Program-made: the position numbers and the translations under genes
Shown here: in pieces, positions 1 to 7,770 of the stretch
How the letters are laid out: each line of letters opens with the position of its first letter
Numbering within the stretch: the stretch's first letter is position 1
NCBI GenBank assembly: GCA_020248265.1
Contig: JADCHX010000010.1
Coordinates: forward strand, 216,612-280,611
DNA from: Rhodocyclaceae bacterium
Lineage (GTDB): Bacteria > Pseudomonadota > Gammaproteobacteria > Burkholderiales > CAIKXV01
Direction of reading: 5' to 3'
Length of the DNA stretch: 64,000 bases
The notes under the pieces: generated by a model
Seen by the model: the letters and a program-made list of their open reading frames with translations, nothing else
What the model was told of the DNA's origin: nothing
Database searches by the model: none

Positions 1-99
1 TGGCAGTCCCTGCGCCGATGCACCGATCGCCGCCAGCCCCAGCCCCGCAGCCAGCGCCGCAAGGGCCACCCGGCGGGTGCAGTCGCGCACCGCGCTCAA
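1..99 (-). CDS. fliP: FliP, flagellar export apparatus membrane protein (N-terminal 33 residues only)
   Basis: Only the start of this gene is inside the window; it continues past position 1. The visible 33 residues form a signal peptide: a Cys/Arg-containing n-region (DCTRR), an Ala/Leu-rich hydrophobic core and a cleavage-like ASAQG end. FliP is one of the few flagellar export-gate proteins made with a cleavable signal peptide. The start is a TTG whose last two bases form the first two of the fliO stop (TTGA), so translation is probably coupled to fliO. The call rests on this signal peptide plus position directly after fliL-M-N-O, where fliP is expected. The core domain is not visible. Confidence 0.75.
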   Translation of the reverse strand, partial: MSAVRDCTRRVALAALAAGLGLAAIGASAQGLP

Positions 100-518
100 C
101 GCGGGGGCCTGCCGCCAGCCAGCAGGCGCTTCAGCCAGGCCGGATCGAACGACTGGCCCGCCGCCGATGACCCCGCGTCTGCGGTGCCCCTCGGCACGGT
201 CTGCAGCAGGTTCACGCTGCCGGCGGCGACACCCAGGATCAGCCACTGCTCGCCGACCTCGACCACCACCAGCCGCTCACGCGGACCGACCATCACGCCG
301 CCGACCACGCGCAGCAACCCGCCGGCGCTCTGTGACGGACCGATACGGCGCAGAAGCCAGCCGGTGGCGACGATCGCGGCGAGCACCAGCGCGAGTCCGA
401 GCAGCACCTGCAGCAGTCCGGCGAAGGTCACCGGCGACGGCGGCAGCGCATCTGCTGCATGCACGATGCCGACGGCCGGGCCGAGCGCCATGCACAGCAG
501 CGCGCGCGCCAGGCTCAT
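96..518 (-). CDS. fliO: FliO, flagellar biosynthesis accessory membrane protein
   Basis: A 140-residue protein with a cleavable-looking N-terminal signal, a single strong membrane segment near residues 32-55 (LLGLALVLAAIVATGWLL) and a short cytoplasmic domain with the FliO-like stretch GPRERLVVVEVGEQWL-L-GV. FliO helps assemble the FliP export-gate pentamer at the base of the flagellum. It starts with ATG overlapping the fliN stop by four bases (ATGA) and its own stop overlaps the TTG of fliP, so fliN-fliO-fliP are tightly coupled. Length and position are typical of the family. The tail (residues 110-140) is low-complexity and basic. Confidence 0.9.
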   Translation of the reverse strand: MSLARALLCMALGPAVGIVHAADALPPSPVTFAGLLQVLLGLALVLAAIVATGWLLRRIGPSQSAGGLLRVVGGVMVGPRERLVVVEVGEQWLILGVAAGSVNLLQTVPRGTADAGSSAAGQSFDPAWLKRLLAGGRPPR

Positions 519-940
519 CGGTTCAGTCGCCGCAGGCGCTCTTCGGGCGTGATGATGTCGGTCAGGCGGATGCCGAACTTCTCGTTCACCACCACCACCT
601 CGCCCTGCGCGATCAGGCAGCCATTGACCAGCACGGTCATCGGCTCGCCCGCCATGCCGTCGAGCTCGATCACCGAACCCTGGGCGAGCTGGAGAAGGTT
701 GCGGATCTGAATCTTCGTGCGCCCCAGTTCGACGGTGATCATCACCGGGATGTCGAGGATCATGTCGAGGTTGCCCGAAGGCCCCCCCGGCGCATCGTTC
801 TTCAGCTGAGGAAACGCGGCTGGCTGGGCCAGGTCGCCCGGCGCGGGTGCACTGGTTTCCTGCTCGGCCAGCGCGGCAGCCCAGTCATCGGCGCTGATGT
901 CTTCGCCACCGCCAGTCGCGTCGGATCCCGGTTCAGCCAC
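515..940 (-). CDS. fliN: FliN, flagellar motor switch protein (C-ring)
   Basis: FliN forms the lower cytoplasmic C-ring with FliM and binds CheY-P and the export ATPase complex. The C-terminal half carries the conserved SpoA/SpoA-like domain: D-I-PV-ITVELGRTK, then LAQGSVIELD, then NG-LIA-GEVVVV-E-FGIR-T-I, ending in ERL. The N-terminal 60 residues are acidic, Ala/Pro-rich and variable, as usual. I place the start at a GTG (940) preceded by GGGAG with about 7-base spacing; it overlaps the end of fliM (GTGGCTGA). A longer ATG reading from 979 would overlap fliM by 47 bases and has an Arg-rich start unlike FliN. Predicted length 141 residues. Confidence 0.93.
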   Translation of the reverse strand: MAEPGSDATGGGEDISADDWAAALAEQETSAPAPGDLAQPAAFPQLKNDAPGGPSGNLDMILDIPVMITVELGRTKIQIRNLLQLAQGSVIELDGMAGEPMTVLVNGCLIAQGEVVVVNEKFGIRLTDIITPEERLRRLNR

Positions 941-1940
941 CGCCGCCACTCCCGTCGCGTATCGCCACCGTCGGCGCATTGACGAAGCGGTTCACCTTGA
1001 GCGCGTAACGGCCCTCGGTGATGCCGTAAGAACAGTCGAGCACCGGTATGCCATCGATATCCGCGACGATCGAGGCCGGCATATCGAGGCCGATCACGTC
1101 CCCGACCTCCAGTTGCATCAGGTCTCGCAGCGTCACCGTGGCAGTACCGAGATTTGCGACAAGGTCCACCTCCGCGTCCTGGATCTGGCGCTTGAGCATC
1201 GTGACCCAGCGAGCATCCGTCTCGCCGCGATCTGCCTGCATGCCACTGTAGATAAGGTCGCGCAGCGGTTCCAGCATAGCATAGGGCATGCACACGTTGA
1301 ACTCGCCCCCGCCGGACCCGAGGTCTATGGTGAACGTGGAGACCACCACCACCTCGGTCGGGGTAGCGATGTTGGCGAACTGCGTGTTCATCTCGGACCG
1401 GACATACTCGAACTTGAGCGGTTGCACCGAATGCCACGACTTCTCGAAGTCGGCGAACGACAGCCTGAGGATGTTCTGGATGATGCGCAGTTCGGTGGCC
1501 GTGAAATCCCGCCCCTCGACTCGCGTGCGAATCTTGCCGTTGCCGCCGAACAGGCAATCGATGATCTGGAACACGAGGTTGGGGTCGAGCACGAACAGCG
1601 CCGTGCCGCGCAGCGGCTTCGCATGCACCAGGTTCAGGTTGGTCGGGACCGGCAGGTTGCGGGTGAAGTCGCTGTACTTGATGACCCGCACCGGGCCGAC
1701 CGAAATCTCGGGCGAACGCCGGAGGTAACCGTAGAGCGAGATCCGCAGCAGTCGGGCGAAGCGCTCGTTGATGAGTTCCAGTGTGGGCATCCGCCCGCGG
1801 ACGATGCGCTCCTGCCGGCCGATGTCGTACGGCCGCACGCCTTTCGACGAGTCATCGCCGACCGGCCGCTCTTCCGTGTCGCCGGATACGCCGCGCAGCA
1901 GCGCGTCGACTTCGTCCTGGGAGAGTATGTCTTCTGCCAT
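933..1940 (-). CDS. fliM: FliM, flagellar motor switch protein
   Basis: A 335-residue FliM. It begins with the CheY-binding peptide (ILSQDEVDALLRG, residues 5-17), followed by the middle CheC-like domain with the GGxG-type signature (LFGGNGK) and the DFT-TE-R-I motif, and ends with the FliN-homologous SpoA domain (VDLVANLGTATVTLRDLMQLEVGDVI split over residues 255-285). The last residues are a glycine run (GSGGGG). It switches rotation direction by relaying CheY-P binding to FliG. It is preceded by fliL (43-base gap) and overlaps fliN. Nothing appears broken. Confidence 0.97.
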   Translation of the reverse strand: MAEDILSQDEVDALLRGVSGDTEERPVGDDSSKGVRPYDIGRQERIVRGRMPTLELINERFARLLRISLYGYLRRSPEISVGPVRVIKYSDFTRNLPVPTNLNLVHAKPLRGTALFVLDPNLVFQIIDCLFGGNGKIRTRVEGRDFTATELRIIQNILRLSFADFEKSWHSVQPLKFEYVRSEMNTQFANIATPTEVVVVSTFTIDLGSGGGEFNVCMPYAMLEPLRDLIYSGMQADRGETDARWVTMLKRQIQDAEVDLVANLGTATVTLRDLMQLEVGDVIGLDMPASIVADIDGIPVLDCSYGITEGRYALKVNRFVNAPTVAIRDGSGGGG

Positions 1941-1983
1941 CGTTTGCGCTGGACGTCGGCTGGCTGGAGAGGGCCGGCTGCGG

Positions 1984-2607
1984 CTACTGGATCACGAAGG
2001 ACGTGAACAGCACGTCGGTCACGCCGGCGCCTTCGACCTTGGCGAGCGAAGCCCGGGCAGCCTCGGACGCCTTCTCGAACTCCGCCCTTGCCTCGTCGAT
2101 GACCGCCTGCTCGGTTCCCTCGGGGAAGGTCTTCATGAGCGGGGGCAGTACGAAATCGATACCCAGCGGCTTGTTGGCTGCCCGGCGAATCTCGAGCTGC
2201 AGCCGCAGCTTCCCTTCGGCGCTGGATACGTCCTCCGCGCGCTTGCCGGACAACACCATCAGGATGCCGTTGCGGATCTCCGGAAGCACCTTCTTGATAT
2301 CCTCGGCGACCTTCGCATCGGCCACCTTGAGTTCCATTGCCACCTGCAGGTAGCGGCCGCGATCAGCCAGATTGACCACGAACGGATCGAGCTTCTCGAA
2401 GACGGCCGGTGCCTTGGGTCTGGCCTTGGGCTCGGCAGCTTCTTCGCCTTGCCCTTTCTTGCCTTGCAGGAAGAACCACGCGCCCCCGCCGCCCGCCGCC
2501 AGCAGGACGACGAGCGAGATGATCAGCAAGAGTTTTCCCTTGCCTTTCTTCGGGCCGTCCGTGTCGTCTGCTTCACCTGTCTTGGCTTTCGCCGCCGCCT
2601 TTGCCAT
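1984..2607 (-). CDS. fliL: FliL, flagellar basal-body-associated stator protein
   Basis: A 207-residue single-pass inner-membrane protein. A Lys/Ala-rich cytoplasmic head (MAKAAAKAK..KKGKGK) is followed by one transmembrane helix (LLLIISLVVLLAAGGGGAWFFL, about residues 26-48), a Lys/Pro linker, and a periplasmic FliL domain with PFVVNLAD, YLQVAMEL and the closing VLFTSFVIQ. FliL modulates stator (MotAB) torque and swarming. It is the first gene of the fliLMNOP block; 148 bases separate it from fliK, and a stem-loop lies in that gap, so it may be separately transcribed. Confidence 0.95.
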   Translation of the reverse strand: MAKAAAKAKTGEADDTDGPKKGKGKLLLIISLVVLLAAGGGGAWFFLQGKKGQGEEAAEPKARPKAPAVFEKLDPFVVNLADRGRYLQVAMELKVADAKVAEDIKKVLPEIRNGILMVLSGKRAEDVSSAEGKLRLQLEIRRAANKPLGIDFVLPPLMKTFPEGTEQAVIDEARAEFEKASEAARASLAKVEGAGVTDVLFTSFVIQ

Positions 2608-2724
2608 CGCCTGCCCCGGACAAACCCGCTGCCGCAGATTCCAGTTGAAAATTCACTAGAAAACAACATCTTTGCGTGCGGAGTTTATGTGCAGGATGAC
2701 GAGAGCGCAATAAGGTTCTAGAAG

Positions 2725-2746
2725 AAGGGGCTTTTCACTGCCCCCT
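2725..2746 (-). terminator. Stem-loop between fliK and fliL (weak terminator or attenuator)
   Basis: Read on the minus strand just after the fliK stop: AGGGGGC, an 8-base loop AGTGAAAA, then GCCCCTT, followed by CTTCTAG. The stem is seven pairs including one G-T. There is no long T-run, so it would be an inefficient terminator. It may lower read-through from fliEFGHIJK into fliLMNOP. Inference from sequence only. Confidence 0.4.
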
Positions 2747-2755
2747 GCATCGTGA

Positions 2756-3898
2756 TCAGACGAACATGTCGATGCCGACACGCCCCCGCAACATCGTCAC
2801 CGCTGGCTGCCCGGCTGAACCGACGGCCTGGGTCGCCAGCAGGCCGCCGGCCAGGTCGTGGTCCTGGCGCCGGGCATTGCCATCGCGCGACGCCTGATGC
2901 TGGCCAGCGAAGGATTCGGCACCGACCGAGGTCTGACCGAGGGACAACCCGCCCTGCGCAAGCATCTCGTTCAGCCTCGGCAGCGCAGCCTGGATTGCCT
3001 CGCGCACCGCGCCGTTGTGCGAGGTGAAGAAGACGTTCGCCTGGTCGTTCTGGATCGTGATCCGCACCTCGACCGGGCCCAACTGCGGCGGATTGATCTG
3101 GATGTCCGCCGACTGCATCCGCTGCCCGACGAGCCAGGTGACTCGCTCGTTCATGGCGTTCGTCCACTCGGGGCGACCGAACGGTACGGCCACTTGGGTG
3201 CTGGCAACCCGCACGTCGGCGGGCTGGGTCATGCCTTGGGCCGTACCGGATACCGGTGCCCCCCCTGCTGCCAAGGCAGGTGGCGTATCGACGGCGACCG
3301 GTAGCGCTACCCCGGCATCGACGGGACGGCTGGCGACGGCGGCTTCCGCCAGGAGGCCGCGGAAGGATGCGCCAGGCCCGGCCGCCGTCGGCGGCAACGG
3401 TTTGCCGGTCCCGGCACCGATTGCCGCACGCGGATCCGGTTCGGCAGATACGTCGGAGGCCTCGCCGGCCCCACGGTCGGCCGGAACAGTCGCAGCGGCG
3501 AGACCCTTCGGTGGCGTCCATTCGGCGACGGCTACCCGAGCGGCAACCGGCAGCAGCGGATCGGGAACGGTGCCCCCCCCGGCGGGCGCAGCGGGAAGGC
3601 TCGAAGTCGGTTGCAGGGCAAGGAAGGCCACCACCGCCTCGTTGGTCAACCGATTGGAATCAATGAGTTGCGGGAGAGCAGATGGATCGGACACGACCTC
3701 CGGGTCATCCGTCGCCAGCGCGAACTTGTCGGCGATCAGCCCATTGCCGGACTGCAGTCGTTTCTCGAGCACGTCCTTGAAGGCACCTTCAGGCAGGGAT
3801 ACATCGAGTTCGCCCGCAGGCATGTCGACTGCAGCCTGCGCCGGGTTGGTACCCTGCATGGGGCTGATGGCAGGACCTGCTACAACGGCAGCATTCAC
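2756..3898 (-). CDS. fliK: FliK, flagellar hook-length control protein
   Basis: FliK measures hook length and switches export specificity through FlhB. The C-terminal region has the hook-length control domain: RVTWLVGQRMQSADIQI, NPPQLGPVEVRI and ANVFFTSHNGAVREAI, then a Gln/Ser/Gly-rich tail. The N-terminal two thirds are Ala/Pro/Gly-rich and variable, as expected for the ruler. I choose a GTG start at 3898 because GAGG lies 8 bases upstream and the resulting VNAAVVAGPAISP start is FliK-like. An ATG at 3973 is the main alternative; longer readings run into fliJ. Predicted length 380 residues. The gene sits 118 bases behind fliJ. Confidence 0.9.
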   Translation of the reverse strand: MNAAVVAGPAISPMQGTNPAQAAVDMPAGELDVSLPEGAFKDVLEKRLQSGNGLIADKFALATDDPEVVSDPSALPQLIDSNRLTNEAVVAFLALQPTSSLPAAPAGGGTVPDPLLPVAARVAVAEWTPPKGLAAATVPADRGAGEASDVSAEPDPRAAIGAGTGKPLPPTAAGPGASFRGLLAEAAVASRPVDAGVALPVAVDTPPALAAGGAPVSGTAQGMTQPADVRVASTQVAVPFGRPEWTNAMNERVTWLVGQRMQSADIQINPPQLGPVEVRITIQNDQANVFFTSHNGAVREAIQAALPRLNEMLAQGGLSLGQTSVGAESFAGQHQASRDGNARRQDHDLAGGLLATQAVGSAGQPAVTMLRGRVGIDMFV

Positions 3899-4016
3899 GG
3901 CAAATACCTCGGTGGTAGGTTCGGGGTGCCAACCCTTCTGCAAACCGCATGCCACCTGCTGCCCCCCTCGCATCCCTTCTTCCGCGCGACAGCGGTCGCC
4001 GTGGTCGGCGGGTCCG

Positions 4017-4475
4017 CTATCGCTCCGCTTCGTCTCGCCGTGCCTCGCGCAGCATCGTCTGGGCATGGTCGTCCTGCAGACGCTGCTCCAGCCTGGCCTC
4101 GCGGGCGACTTCCATCCGTTCATGGCGGGTGGCCAGCGCATCGAATGCCTTCTTCCGCCGACGCTGTTCCAGCCAGTCATTCTGGCCGGTCAGGTAGGCG
4201 GCTTCGCGCACGGCCACCTCGGCGGCCTGCTGCACGCAGGCCTCGTCCAGCCGGACCAGGAACGCGTGCCAGTCGCGCACCTGCATCACGTTCATGCCCC
4301 CCGAGAGCGCCCGCTGCAGGCGCTCCTTGTACTCCACGCGGTAGGCCTCGACCTGCGCCAGCTTCTCCCTGGCCTGGCGCCGGTCGGCATCGAGTGCCTG
4401 CAACCGGCGCTCGGCCACCTCGACCCGGTCCGCCGACAGATCGACCAGCGGCTGCAGGGGAAAACGCCGGCTCAT
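4017..4475 (-). CDS. fliJ: FliJ, flagellar export chaperone-escort / ATPase stalk protein
   Basis: A 152-residue, almost wholly helical, charged protein beginning MSRRFPLQPLVDLSADR, the usual FliJ opening in which residues 1-15 precede a long antiparallel coiled coil. The coiled coil is rich in Arg, Glu, Gln and Ala (RRLQALDADRRQAREKL; VAREARLEQRLQDDHA). FliJ sits like a gamma-stalk in the FliI ATPase hexamer and passes empty export chaperones. It begins 13 bases after the fliI stop. Longer upstream readings (to 4616) lie inside fliI and were discarded. Confidence 0.92.
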   Translation of the reverse strand: MSRRFPLQPLVDLSADRVEVAERRLQALDADRRQAREKLAQVEAYRVEYKERLQRALSGGMNVMQVRDWHAFLVRLDEACVQQAAEVAVREAAYLTGQNDWLEQRRRKKAFDALATRHERMEVAREARLEQRLQDDHAQTMLREARRDEAER

Positions 4476-4488
4476 GGCGCGCCCGCGC

Positions 4489-5928
4489 TCACGACGCGAA
4501 CAGCGCGGCCAGTGCGCCACGCGACTGGGTGTAGTCCGACCGCTCGTACTGGCCCTGCTGAAGAAAGCTTTCCAGTGCAGGATAGCGGGCCACTGCCTCA
4601 TCCAGTTCACGGTCACCGCCTCGCACGTATGCGCCGACGCTGATCAGGTCGCGGCTTCGCTGGTAGCGCGAGTAGTAGTACTTGAAGCGCCGGACCAGCG
4701 CGAACTCCTCCACCGAAACCAGTTCATTCATCGCCCGGCTGATCGACGCCTCGATGTCGATCGCCGGATAGTGACCCTGGTCGGCCAGCGAACGCGACAG
4801 CACGATATGGCCGTCGAGAATCGCGCGCGCCGAATCGGCGATCGGATCCTGCTGATCGTCGCCCTCGGCGAGCACGGTATAGAAGGCGGTGATGGAACCG
4901 CCGCCGGAGCGGCCGTTGCCGGCCCGCTCGACCAGTTGCGGCAGCTTGGCGAACACGGACGGAGGATAGCCGCGCGTGGCCGGCGGCTCGCCGATCGCGA
5001 GTGCGATCTCGCGCTGCGCCATCGCATAGCGGGTGAGCGAATCCATGATCAGAAGTACCTGCAGGCCCTGATCGCGGAAGTGCTCGGCAATCGCCGTCGC
5101 GTAGGCCGCGCCGTGCAGGCGAAGCAGGGGCGGGGTGTCGGCCGGCGCTGCAACTACCACCGAGCGCGCACGTCCTTCAGGCCCGAGGATGTTCTCGATG
5201 AACTCCTTCACCTCGCGTCCGCGTTCGCCGATCAGGCCGACCACGACCACGTCGGCATTGGTGTAGCGGGCCATCATGCCCAGCAACACACTCTTGCCCA
5301 CGCCGCTGCCGGCGAACAGCCCGAGCCGCTGTCCGCGTCCGACCGTGAGCAGAGCGTTTATCGCGCGCACGCCGGTATCGAGCACAGTGCGGATCGGCGT
5401 CCGGTCGAGCGGATTGACCGGCCGGCTGTACAGGGGCGACTGCCGGTCCTGCGGCACCGGCCCGAGGTCGTCGAGCGGGCGTCCACTGCCGTCGACCACT
5501 CGTCCGAGCAGCTTCTCGCCGACCGCTACCTGCCGGGCCCGATCGGCCGCGCGCCGGCGCGGATAGAAATCGGCGCCGAGCCTCGGGAAGCGCCGGGTGG
5601 CGCCGTCGATCGGCATCACGATCGCGCCTGGCTCCAGCCCGAACACATCGGTCGACGGCATCAGGAACAGTCGTTCGCCGGAAAACCCGACCACCTCCGC
5701 CTCGACCCGCATGCCGGTCTGCGAATACACATAGCAGCTGCTGCCCACCGGGACCTTGAGCCCGACCGTCTCCATCACCAGCCCGGCGACCCGCGTGAGC
5801 CGGCCCGAAAGCACCCAGGGCTGCGCCTGCCGGACCGCCTGTCCGCAGTGTTCGAACAGGCGGGTCCAGCGTTCGGATGCGTGTCCCGCCGGCCACGCCG
5901 GCCGCGCCGGAACGCGGGCGCCGCTCAT
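4489..5928 (-). CDS. fliI: FliI, flagellum-specific export ATPase
   Basis: A 479-residue F1-beta-like ATPase that powers release of export substrates. It has the Walker A loop [15 protein letters not shown], the Walker B segment [12 protein letters not shown], the family signature [16 protein letters not shown] and the C-terminal [16 protein letters not shown] region. The start is ATG 5928, overlapping the fliH stop as ATGA; the upstream Arg-rich extension that could be read in frame lies inside fliH. Order fliH-fliI-fliJ is canonical and FliH is the direct negative regulator of FliI. Confidence 0.97.
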   Translation of the reverse strand: MSGARVPARPAWPAGHASERWTRLFEHCGQAVRQAQPWVLSGRLTRVAGLVMETVGLKVPVGSSCYVYSQTGMRVEAEVVGFSGERLFLMPSTDVFGLEPGAIVMPIDGATRRFPRLGADFYPRRRAADRARQVAVGEKLLGRVVDGSGRPLDDLGPVPQDRQSPLYSRPVNPLDRTPIRTVLDTGVRAINALLTVGRGQRLGLFAGSGVGKSVLLGMMARYTNADVVVVGLIGERGREVKEFIENILGPEGRARSVVVAAPADTPPLLRLHGAAYATAIAEHFRDQGLQVLLIMDSLTRYAMAQREIALAIGEPPATRGYPPSVFAKLPQLVERAGNGRSGGGSITAFYTVLAEGDDQQDPIADSARAILDGHIVLSRSLADQGHYPAIDIEASISRAMNELVSVEEFALVRRFKYYYSRYQRSRDLISVGAYVRGGDRELDEAVARYPALESFLQQGQYERSDYTQSRGALAALFAS

Positions 5929-6683
5929 CGCGCCTCGCGAGGCTGGCTCGGGTCTGCCGCAGCACCGGCAGCTGGCTCGCCCGATGCGCCCGACGCGCGC
6001 TCGGGGCGCTGCGCTGGGTCGAGTTCCACCCAGCGGTCCTCTCGTCCGAGCGATGCAACCACCGCTTTCCAGCGCGATCCGACGCTCGCGTCGAGTTCGC
6101 TCGCGGCTGTCTCGATCCGACAGCCTCCGCGCTCGAGCCGCGCATCCTCGACGATACGCCACGGCGCAGGCGTGATCTGGTTGACATCGAGCACCGACCG
6201 CACGAGCGCCGCATCCTGCGGATGCAGGATCAACCGCGGGTGCTGGCTGCCCTGGGGCAGGCTGGCGATCGCCTCCCGGACCACCGGCAGCACCACTTCC
6301 GGATACACGTGCAGCGCGTGGCGCATGATCTGCCGCGAGAGTTCGACCGCCAGCCCCATCACATCGTTGGCCAGCATCTGCTCATGGTCCTCCATCACCT
6401 CGCGCATCCGGCCGAGCAGTTGGGTCAGCTCCGCGAGCTCGCGCGTGCCGGTGGCGAGGCCGCTGGCGAACCCGGCGGCATACGCCTCGGCACGCGCCTC
6501 CTCGCGGATGCGTGCGAGCTCTTCCTCCGGCGGCCTCACCGGCGGTGGCGGCACGTCCTGCGGCGAGCTGTCATTCCCCGGGGCAAGTACGTCCATGCGC
6601 CAGGCGACCACGGGAACCTGCTCGCCGGGCTGCATGCCGGACGCAGGGGACGCGCCGGACTTGCGGATGATGGTCCGTGCCAT
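5925..6683 (-). CDS. fliH: FliH, flagellar assembly protein, FliI regulator
   Basis: A 252-residue cytoplasmic protein that dimerises and binds FliI, tethering it to FliN and the export gate. Visible features are a Pro-rich segment ([12 protein letters not shown], residues 45-56), a helical GxxxG-like stretch with [11 protein letters not shown] (FliH repeat region, about 68-80), and the conserved C-terminal part with LVLHP-like [11 protein letters not shown] and [17 protein letters not shown]. The C-terminus after about residue 225 is a low-complexity Ala/Gly/Pro tail. Its stop overlaps the fliI start. Confidence 0.93.
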   Translation of the reverse strand: MARTIIRKSGASPASGMQPGEQVPVVAWRMDVLAPGNDSSPQDVPPPPVRPPEEELARIREEARAEAYAAGFASGLATGTRELAELTQLLGRMREVMEDHEQMLANDVMGLAVELSRQIMRHALHVYPEVVLPVVREAIASLPQGSQHPRLILHPQDAALVRSVLDVNQITPAPWRIVEDARLERGGCRIETAASELDASVGSRWKAVVASLGREDRWVELDPAQRPERASGASGEPAAGAAADPSQPREAR

Positions 6684-6698
6684 GGCGCCCGGCCGGCG

Positions 6699-7697
6699 TC
6701 AGCCGACCAAACCCTCTTCGCCCTTGCCGCCAAGCGCGATCTGCCCTTCGTCGGCGAGCCGGCGCACGATCTTGAGAATCTCGCGCTGCTCGGCCTCGAC
6801 ATCGGACAGCTTCACAGGGCCTTTCGATTCGAAATCGTCGCGCAGCATCTCGGCGGCACGCGACGACATGTTCTTGAAGATCTTCTCGCGCAGTTCGTTC
6901 GACGTGCCCTTGAGCGCGATGATCAGCGACTCGGACTGGACCTCGCGCAGCAGCAGCTGGATACCGCGGTCGTCGAGGTCGTTCAGGTTCTCGAACACGA
7001 ACATCTGGTCCTCGATCTGCTGTGCGAGTTCGGCGTCATGCTCGCGCAGGGAAGCTATCACCGAGGCCTCGAGCGAAGTACCCAGGTTGTTCAGGATCTC
7101 GGCCGCCACCGTGGCGCCACCCATGGCGCTCTTCGAGAGCTTGCCGGCACCCTGCAGCAACTCGATCAGTACCTCGTTCAGTTCGCTGAGCGCGGATGGC
7201 TGTATCCCCTCGAGCGCCGCGATTCGCAGCATCACGTCGTTGCGCAGCCGCTCGACGAAATGGGTCAGCACGTCGGCCGCCTGGTCGCGCTCGAGATGGA
7301 CGAGGATGGTCGCGATGACCTGCGGATGCTCGTTCTTGATCAGCTCGGCAATGGACGCACTATCCATCCACTTCAGCGCCTCGATGCCGCCGGTATCGTT
7401 GCCGCGCAGGATGCGGTCGATCACACCCGAGGCCCGTTCGGTACCGAGCGCCTTGGTCAGCACGGAGCGGATGTAGTTGTCCGAATTCAGTCCGATCGTG
7501 GTCTTCACGCCAGCCTGCTCGCGGAAGTCGCGCAGGACGCCCTCGACCTGCTCGCGCTCGACGTTCTGCAGCTCGGCCATCGCTGCGCCAAGCTTCTGCA
7601 CCTCGCGCGGAGACAGGTACTTGAATACCTCCACCGCCTCCTCCTCGCCGATGGACATCAGCAGGATCGCGCTTTTCCGGATACCGTCTTCGCTCAT
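6699..7697 (-). CDS. fliG: FliG, flagellar motor switch protein
   Basis: A 332-residue FliG, the rotor protein that contacts the stator. It carries the N-terminal FliF-binding domain (AILLMSIGEEEAVEVFKYL), the middle domain with EHPQVIATILVHL, and the C-terminal torque helix with VFENLNDLDDRGIQLLLREV, in which the charged residues that interact with MotA are intact. Length is typical (about 330). It is 15 bases upstream of fliH and 73 bases downstream of the fliF stop. Confidence 0.97.
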   Translation of the reverse strand: MSEDGIRKSAILLMSIGEEEAVEVFKYLSPREVQKLGAAMAELQNVEREQVEGVLRDFREQAGVKTTIGLNSDNYIRSVLTKALGTERASGVIDRILRGNDTGGIEALKWMDSASIAELIKNEHPQVIATILVHLERDQAADVLTHFVERLRNDVMLRIAALEGIQPSALSELNEVLIELLQGAGKLSKSAMGGATVAAEILNNLGTSLEASVIASLREHDAELAQQIEDQMFVFENLNDLDDRGIQLLLREVQSESLIIALKGTSNELREKIFKNMSSRAAEMLRDDFESKGPVKLSDVEAEQREILKIVRRLADEGQIALGGKGEEGLVG

Positions 7698-7720
7698 GGC
7701 GTGATGATACTTGTCCCAGC

Positions 7721-7740
7721 GGTTCCGGTTCCGGTTCCGG
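7721..7740. repeat. Hexamer tandem repeat (GGTTCC) between fliF and fliG
   Basis: Three complete GGTTCC units plus GG lie in the 73-base gap between the fliF stop and the fliG start, followed by GCGCCG. It is outside coding sequence and just upstream of the fliG translation start, so copy-number change could only affect spacing or mRNA structure. Seen directly; function unknown. Confidence 0.8.
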
Positions 7741-7770
7741 CGCCGTCCGCCGCCCGGCAGCGGCCGGCAG

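Noticed and set aside
4474..7476. 1000-codon open frame on the plus strand across fliI, fliH and fliG
   Set aside because: It is antisense to clearly conserved flagellar genes, and its translation is Arg/Ser/His-rich with no motif. Long antisense frames are expected in this GC-rich DNA.
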